Shown here piece by piece: positions 59,647 to 64,000 of a stretch of DNA of 64,000 nucleotides. The number at the start of each line of letters is the position of its first letter. The first letter of the stretch is position 1. Location of the stretch: the NCBI GenBank assembly GCA_023078685.1, contig JALGAS010000010.1:1178001-1242000 (forward strand). Reading direction: 5' to 3'. The stretch comes from Neopestalotiopsis rosae (Eukaryota > Ascomycota > Sordariomycetes > Amphisphaeriales > Sporocadaceae). The position numbers and the translations under genes are program-made. The notes under the pieces are model-generated. The model ran no database searches. It was not told the DNA's origin and was given only the letters and a program-made list of their open reading frames with translations.

Positions 59647-61658
59647 TCATGCTGTGACGGTACTTGATGCACCACCAACATCGGCATCGTCAATAAGCAT
59701 CTCCTCGACTTCTTCGCCGTTCACGGCTGCTCCTTCTTTCTTATCGTCGCCCGTCTTTTTGGTAGCTGGATCGTCTTCCAAAAGACCAAGGTCACGTCGC
59801 TCCTGTCTTCTGGCCTCGAGCTCCTTCTCCTGCTCCTTCCGTATCATCTCCTGCTCAGCATGGAACTTATCCGGCGTGATCCAGTTATCATCGCTGACAC
59901 GGCTGGCTTTGTATTCATCGATATCAATGGCTACTCGCTTGTCGCCACGAGCCATGATCGCAGCATTAACACGGTTCGGACGATGCTTTTCTTCCCTGTT
60001 AAATTTCAACTTGATCTGTCGTCGATTTCTGCCCGGAAACATGTGGCTGATCGTTTCAAAGTCGGTACCGAACATTTTGAGGTACTTGTAGAACTTTTCC
60101 GTGTCTGCATCATCCCATTGATTCGAGCCCATGGCACGCGAGGGGCGCAAATAAGAGGCGGACGTAGTCAAATGCGTGAACTCGTCTTCTTCCACGGTTT
60201 CGAGTTGAACATCGCCTTCTTGCGCATGCTGATTGATAACAAGAGAGCTCTGGTTGATCATGATCTGACCGTCAATGATATCGAAATCGATTCCTGGGCC
60301 GCGGTTGGTTTTGGCTGCTTGATCCGCATTGTTGTTGTCATTGGCTGCAGGTGTGCCGGCTCGTGACGCATCTGCTTGACTGTCTGCCGGTGCCAGTTTG
60401 CCCATGGCAATTTTTTGTTTTTCAATTTTGCGTAGTTTGGCGTCGTGCCGGGCTTGCCGCTGGCGCTCCACGATGAGATCAGCGTGCTTGAATTTCTTGC
60501 CAATGCCCAAATCTCTTGTCAAATCACCAATTTTGGTAGTTGTGTGATCTGGCCTCCCATCTTCGGGTATATCCTCAGGGTTTGGAGTGATTTGGCGGCG
60601 CCGAACGCGCTTGGGTGCTGCTGGGGTTGCTTCTCCATCAGCTGCTGGCTGACCATCCTGTCCTGCCTCCGTAGGCGTGGTCTTCTTTTTCCTCTGTCGC
60701 TTTGGCTTGGGGGGAGCTGTTCCATCCTCTACCGTCTCTGCTGTCTGTCCCTCAGCAGGTTGCTTGCGTTTTTTATACTGCCGCTTCTTCTTTGGCGCTT
60801 CCGCTGATGGGTCAACAGCAGTTTCAATTTGCGATTGAGGCGGAGTCGGGTTGACATTAGTCTCGGGAGGTCCAGGGACTGGTACTGGCGTCGATGAAGT
60901 GTGCGCAGAATCCGGTAGAGCAGAACTGGCGTCGATGAAGTGTGCGCAGAATCCGGTAGAGCAGAAGACTGACTAGCAGCAGTTGCGGCAGGACTGGGTA
61001 AAACTGCGTCTGTTCCCGTGGATGCAGAGGCAGTCTTGGATGTGCCATCAGCACCATCTGTCGTCGATACAGTACGCGTGCTTGCTACTGTTGTGCCAGA
61101 GGTCTGTGTCTCTGGAACAGTTGGTGTGGTGCCCGAAGGTGCTGGAGCCGAGGATGACACATCAGGTACAGACTGCTTCAGGTTTGCTGGCACAGGTTCC
61201 GACCGAGTCGGCAACGCTGCATCTGTGACCTGAGAACCGTTGGTCGTCGAAGGCAAACCGCTCGCATCGCCGCTACTCGTAGGGTTGCCTTCAGACGAAG
61301 TCGTTTCTGTTTCGTTTGACGTCGTCGTGCTGGTTGAAGGATTGGGCTTCGCCAAGGCAGCCTGGGATACTACGGGTTCGGCAGGTTTCGACGATGGGGG
61401 TGTTGGCACAACAGGTGGCTCGTCTGGAGTGGCCTTTGTTGCATCGTTTTGCTTTGTATTGGTAGCACTTTCCTCAATGGTAGGCGAGGCAGAAGGAACC
61501 GCAGGGGTCGGCGTGGCGGCTGGAGCTGGCGTTTGTGAAAGTTCTGCGGTAGGTGCTCTCGTTGTGCTTTGTGATGCAGACGCAGATGCTGCACCAGGAC
61601 GACGACCGGCCTTTGGCTTGAAAGCCAGACCGCCGGTCTTCTTCAGCATGGAACTCAT
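59647..61658 (-). CDS. bdp1: TFIIIB subunit B'' (Bdp1), frame broken by 41-bp duplication
   Basis: RNA polymerase III initiation factor subunit Bdp1. The start (MSSMLKKTGGLAFKPKAGRR, a typical B'' opening) is at 61658. Reading runs through a Ser/Thr/Pro-rich N-terminus to about 60967. It then hits a perfect tandem duplication of 41 bp (60885-60925 and 60926-60966) that shifts the frame to a stop at 60729. The other frame continues without interruption to 59647 and carries basic stretches (KPKRQRKKK), the conserved GDLTRDLGIGKKFKHADL and the SANT domain (WDDADTEKFYKYLKMFGTDF, FPGRNRRQIKLKFNREEK). The whole interval minus 41 nt is 657 codons, so one copy of the repeat would give an uninterrupted 656-aa protein. 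As given, the sequence would yield a 309-aa truncated product. Bdp1 is essential in yeast, so an assembly or sequencing error is quite possible. Divergent from bre1. Confidence 0.9.
60885..60966. repeat. Perfect 41-bp tandem duplication inside bdp1
   Basis: Two identical, directly adjacent 41-nt copies beginning CTGGCGTCGATGAAGTGTGC on the plus strand. 41 is not a multiple of three, so the second copy shifts the bdp1 frame. No GT-AG pair removes exactly 41 nt. Confidence 0.97.
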
Positions 61659-62578
61659 CTTGTAGAATGTATGTCGAGTTGATGAAGAAACGCGGGTTCA
61701 GTCCGCTATTGAGTCACACAATCAGCGCAGCCGCATGTTGAGGGCAAGCAGGCAGATGCGGCGGTCGAAGTCAGATTCGACAAAATTGCGAATACAAGGA
61801 TCGCAGTCAACGAACGGGTGGGAAACGAATGTATGGCAGGTAGAATACAGAGCCGGAGTTGTAAAAATATTCAATTGTCGTAGAGGCGCAAACGGACGCG
61901 CAGGATGATGATTCGAATTGGTCGCGTAAAATGGGTCTAGGAATTACTGAAGATCATGTCTGGCCAGAGCAGCTGCTTTTTTTCGAAGAGGAGGGGCAGA
62001 AGAAGGGATCTTGATGGATGATAAGAAGGACTAGCGTGGAGTCCAGCACGCTAATCTGCAGTGGCCCCGTAATCAGCTGCTGTGTTCTGTGCTAGGCCTC
62101 CTGAGGTCTAGCGCAAATTCTCGCTCGCGTTGGGAAAACGGGACGGGCGACGGGCAAGTCCAAGTTTTCATCTCAACGTCGACCTCCTGGAGGACTTCTT
62201 GCAACCCACACGCCAACTCCTGACCTCCTCCAACATTCATCGTCGCGTCGTCCGAGTCCGCGGCACTGGGGGATCCTATTCATGACATCTCGACGCATCT
62301 GAGCCTGACGACCTGGCAGCTGGTCTTTGAAGCATATCTCTCTTTCACGCCGTGCGTAGTGTGTCACGGGGGCAAGGCCAGCTTACCTCACTTCAACGTC
62401 GGACTCTTCACCTCGCCTCGCCTTGGGCGTCCTCGCCGTTGTTGTCGCCGCTGCCTCATCAATCTGCTAGGCTTTGGCAAGGCTTTGACATCATCTTTTC
62501 CTTGTATTGCCGTCAAGCAGCATTTACCTCGCCCCACCTCTTTCCAATTGATAGGCATCTTCGCCCAGCGGTCTCTTC
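61659..62578. promoter_or_regulatory. Divergent region, bdp1 and bre1
   Basis: 920 bp between starts. No coding domain seen. A purine-rich segment is near 61.97-62.03 kb. No operator assigned. Confidence 0.4.
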
Positions 62579-64000
62579 ATGCCTCTATCCACAAGCAAGT
62601 CCTCGGCGCCACTGTCCCCCCTCGTCAACATGGAGGACCGCAAGAGACCCGCCCTCAGTGCAACCGACGAGATTGCTCCTCCCAGCAAACGTCAGCAAAT
62701 CAATGGCGGTGCCAACGTCGCCAAAGATGACGATGCAAAGGAGGATGTTTGGATCGACGTAGGTGTCCACCCCCGCCCCTAATCCCTCTTGCTCTGCAAT
62801 CATCCACTTCACCATTGCGCCTGCAAAGACATTGTGGCATGCATCTGTTCCTGGATGATTCGACGCTGTTTGGGCGGCTGGCCCTTTTTTGCCTCTGCCT
62901 CGCGTCGCTGCTTCTCTCGGGGGTTCATACTCACCATCCCAGTGATGATGCTCAGCCTCAGCCTCTTTGCCTGCAAATGTTCGTCATTATTCTGAAGAAC
63001 TATCTACTCTCCCACCATCCTTCGCCGAACCACCTCGCTTCCACAATCCGCATCACAGAAAGACAGGAGGAAAAGTCACTCGGGAAAACAGAATCGCTGA
63101 CAGACATGGCTTGGTTAGGAATACACAAAGGGCGCCATTTACCGACAGATGCAAGAATACAAGCGCACATGTAGTACTTTAGAGACCAGGTTGGAGGAGA
63201 TGGAGCGCCGCTCTATACACCACGATGACCATTTGAGAGTGGTAGATGCCTGGTGGGTTCAGGTAAGATAATCGACCTCAGACGCAACAGACGAGCCAGA
63301 ATGCTGACTTTCCATCAGCTCCTCCAAGAGCTCAAACTTCTCGCCGAGAAGACAATCCCGTTCCAAGCCGGGTCTTCAAAGGAGGCATTCCCTACAGGCA
63401 CCACATTTAAGGATATGGAGGAGCTTGAATCCCACCTCACCGAAAAGGCATCAATTATCCGGGAGATGACCGACGCCATTTTTGCCCGCATGACTTCGAA
63501 CCGAGAGAGCGAACCAGATATCACCACGTTGGAGTCGCAAGTCAACAAACTATTAGCCGCGCAAAAGGACCTGCTGGTCAAGGTTAATCGTCTGACTTCC
63601 GAGAAAGAGGGTGTATCAGAACAGCTCAACACTGCTACATTGCGATACATGAAGGCTGAGCGAAGAATGGATCGGCTCAAGAGTAATCAGGTACAAAAGC
63701 TTGAGCAAAAGGCTCTGGCAAGCTCTACTGCCCGGCCAGCTGGAAGCGATCAGGACAACGGTGTCGTGGAAGCTAACGGCAACAGTGCAGAGCTTCAACT
63801 GAAACTCAAAGAAGCCACTGTTGCTGGCGATAAGCAGAAGCAGCACTTGGAGACGGCCTTGGCAGAAAGCAAGAAACTACAGGAAGAGCTCACCAACCTC
63901 CAAACCAAGCTCACCGGACTGACGGACGAAGACTATGTCCGAACAGACGCTTTCAAGTCGTTCAAGGGCCGCCAGGACGATCTGATCAAAAAGATCAATA
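62579..64000 (+). CDS. bre1: E3 ubiquitin ligase Bre1, N-terminal part (cut by window end)
   Basis: N-terminal 335 residues of Bre1, the RING E3 that with Rad6 monoubiquitinates histone H2B. Exons 62579-62758, 63119-63262 and 63319 to beyond 64000; both introns are phase 0 and the first is long (360 nt). Starts MPLSTSKSSAPLSPLVNMEDRKRP; the second ATG at 62630 (MEDRKRP) is an equally plausible start. A basic nuclear-signal-like PPSKRQQ follows. The conserved Rad6-binding/helical opening VWIDEYTKGAIYRQMQEYKR is joined by the first intron, then HHDDHLRVVDAWW, and coiled coil (LESQVNKLLAAQKDLLVKVN onward). The catalytic RING would be at the C-terminus outside the window. Nuclear. Confidence 0.9.

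Overview
The window comes from a filamentous ascomycete (Pezizomycotina, probably Sordariomycetes). Genes have short introns of about 45-80 nt (up to 360 nt) with GT-AG ends. The families are typical of these fungi: a bZIP/DUF3425 factor, a DUF3669 protein, a secreted GH5 enzyme and a nucleoside phosphorylase-NACHT-ankyrin NLR-like protein. I could not settle genus or species, and I saw no convincing rRNA, tRNA or CRISPR array.

Layout. 1-7.5 kb: pub1-type RNA-binding protein (minus) and an unrecognised protein with a short helical N-terminus and an acidic C-terminus (plus). 9.0-18.1 kb: an accessory locus with four same-strand copies of a small multi-spanning membrane protein. All four keep a 93-nt exon 2, a 175-nt exon 3 and phase-2 introns. 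One copy has an in-frame stop, and a fifth exists only as a fragment beside a G26 run. A short element with 36-bp perfect inverted ends lies between copies B and C. 19-24 kb: aldo/keto reductase and bZIP factor, divergently transcribed, then a secreted GH5 glycosidase. 25-36 kb: housekeeping genes, namely a dual-PH protein (Opy1-like), peroxin 8, a TMEM170-like membrane protein, a maltose-O-acetyltransferase-like enzyme and the prenylcysteine methyltransferase (Ste14/ICMT). 36-41.4 kb: one very large NLR-like gene (1675 aa over five exons). 41.4-52.8 kb: 11.4 kb without a supportable gene. 52.8-64 kb: cAMP phosphodiesterase, a GC-rich DUF3669 gene, Bdp1 (TFIIIB B'') carrying a frame-breaking 41-bp tandem duplication, and the 5' part of Bre1, cut by the window end.

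The housekeeping genes form divergent or convergent pairs (pex8/TMEM170, acetyltransferase/ICMT, bdp1/bre1) and share no single pathway. The most unusual parts are the paralogous membrane-protein array, the NLR with its private ~32-residue repeat block, and the duplication inside bdp1.
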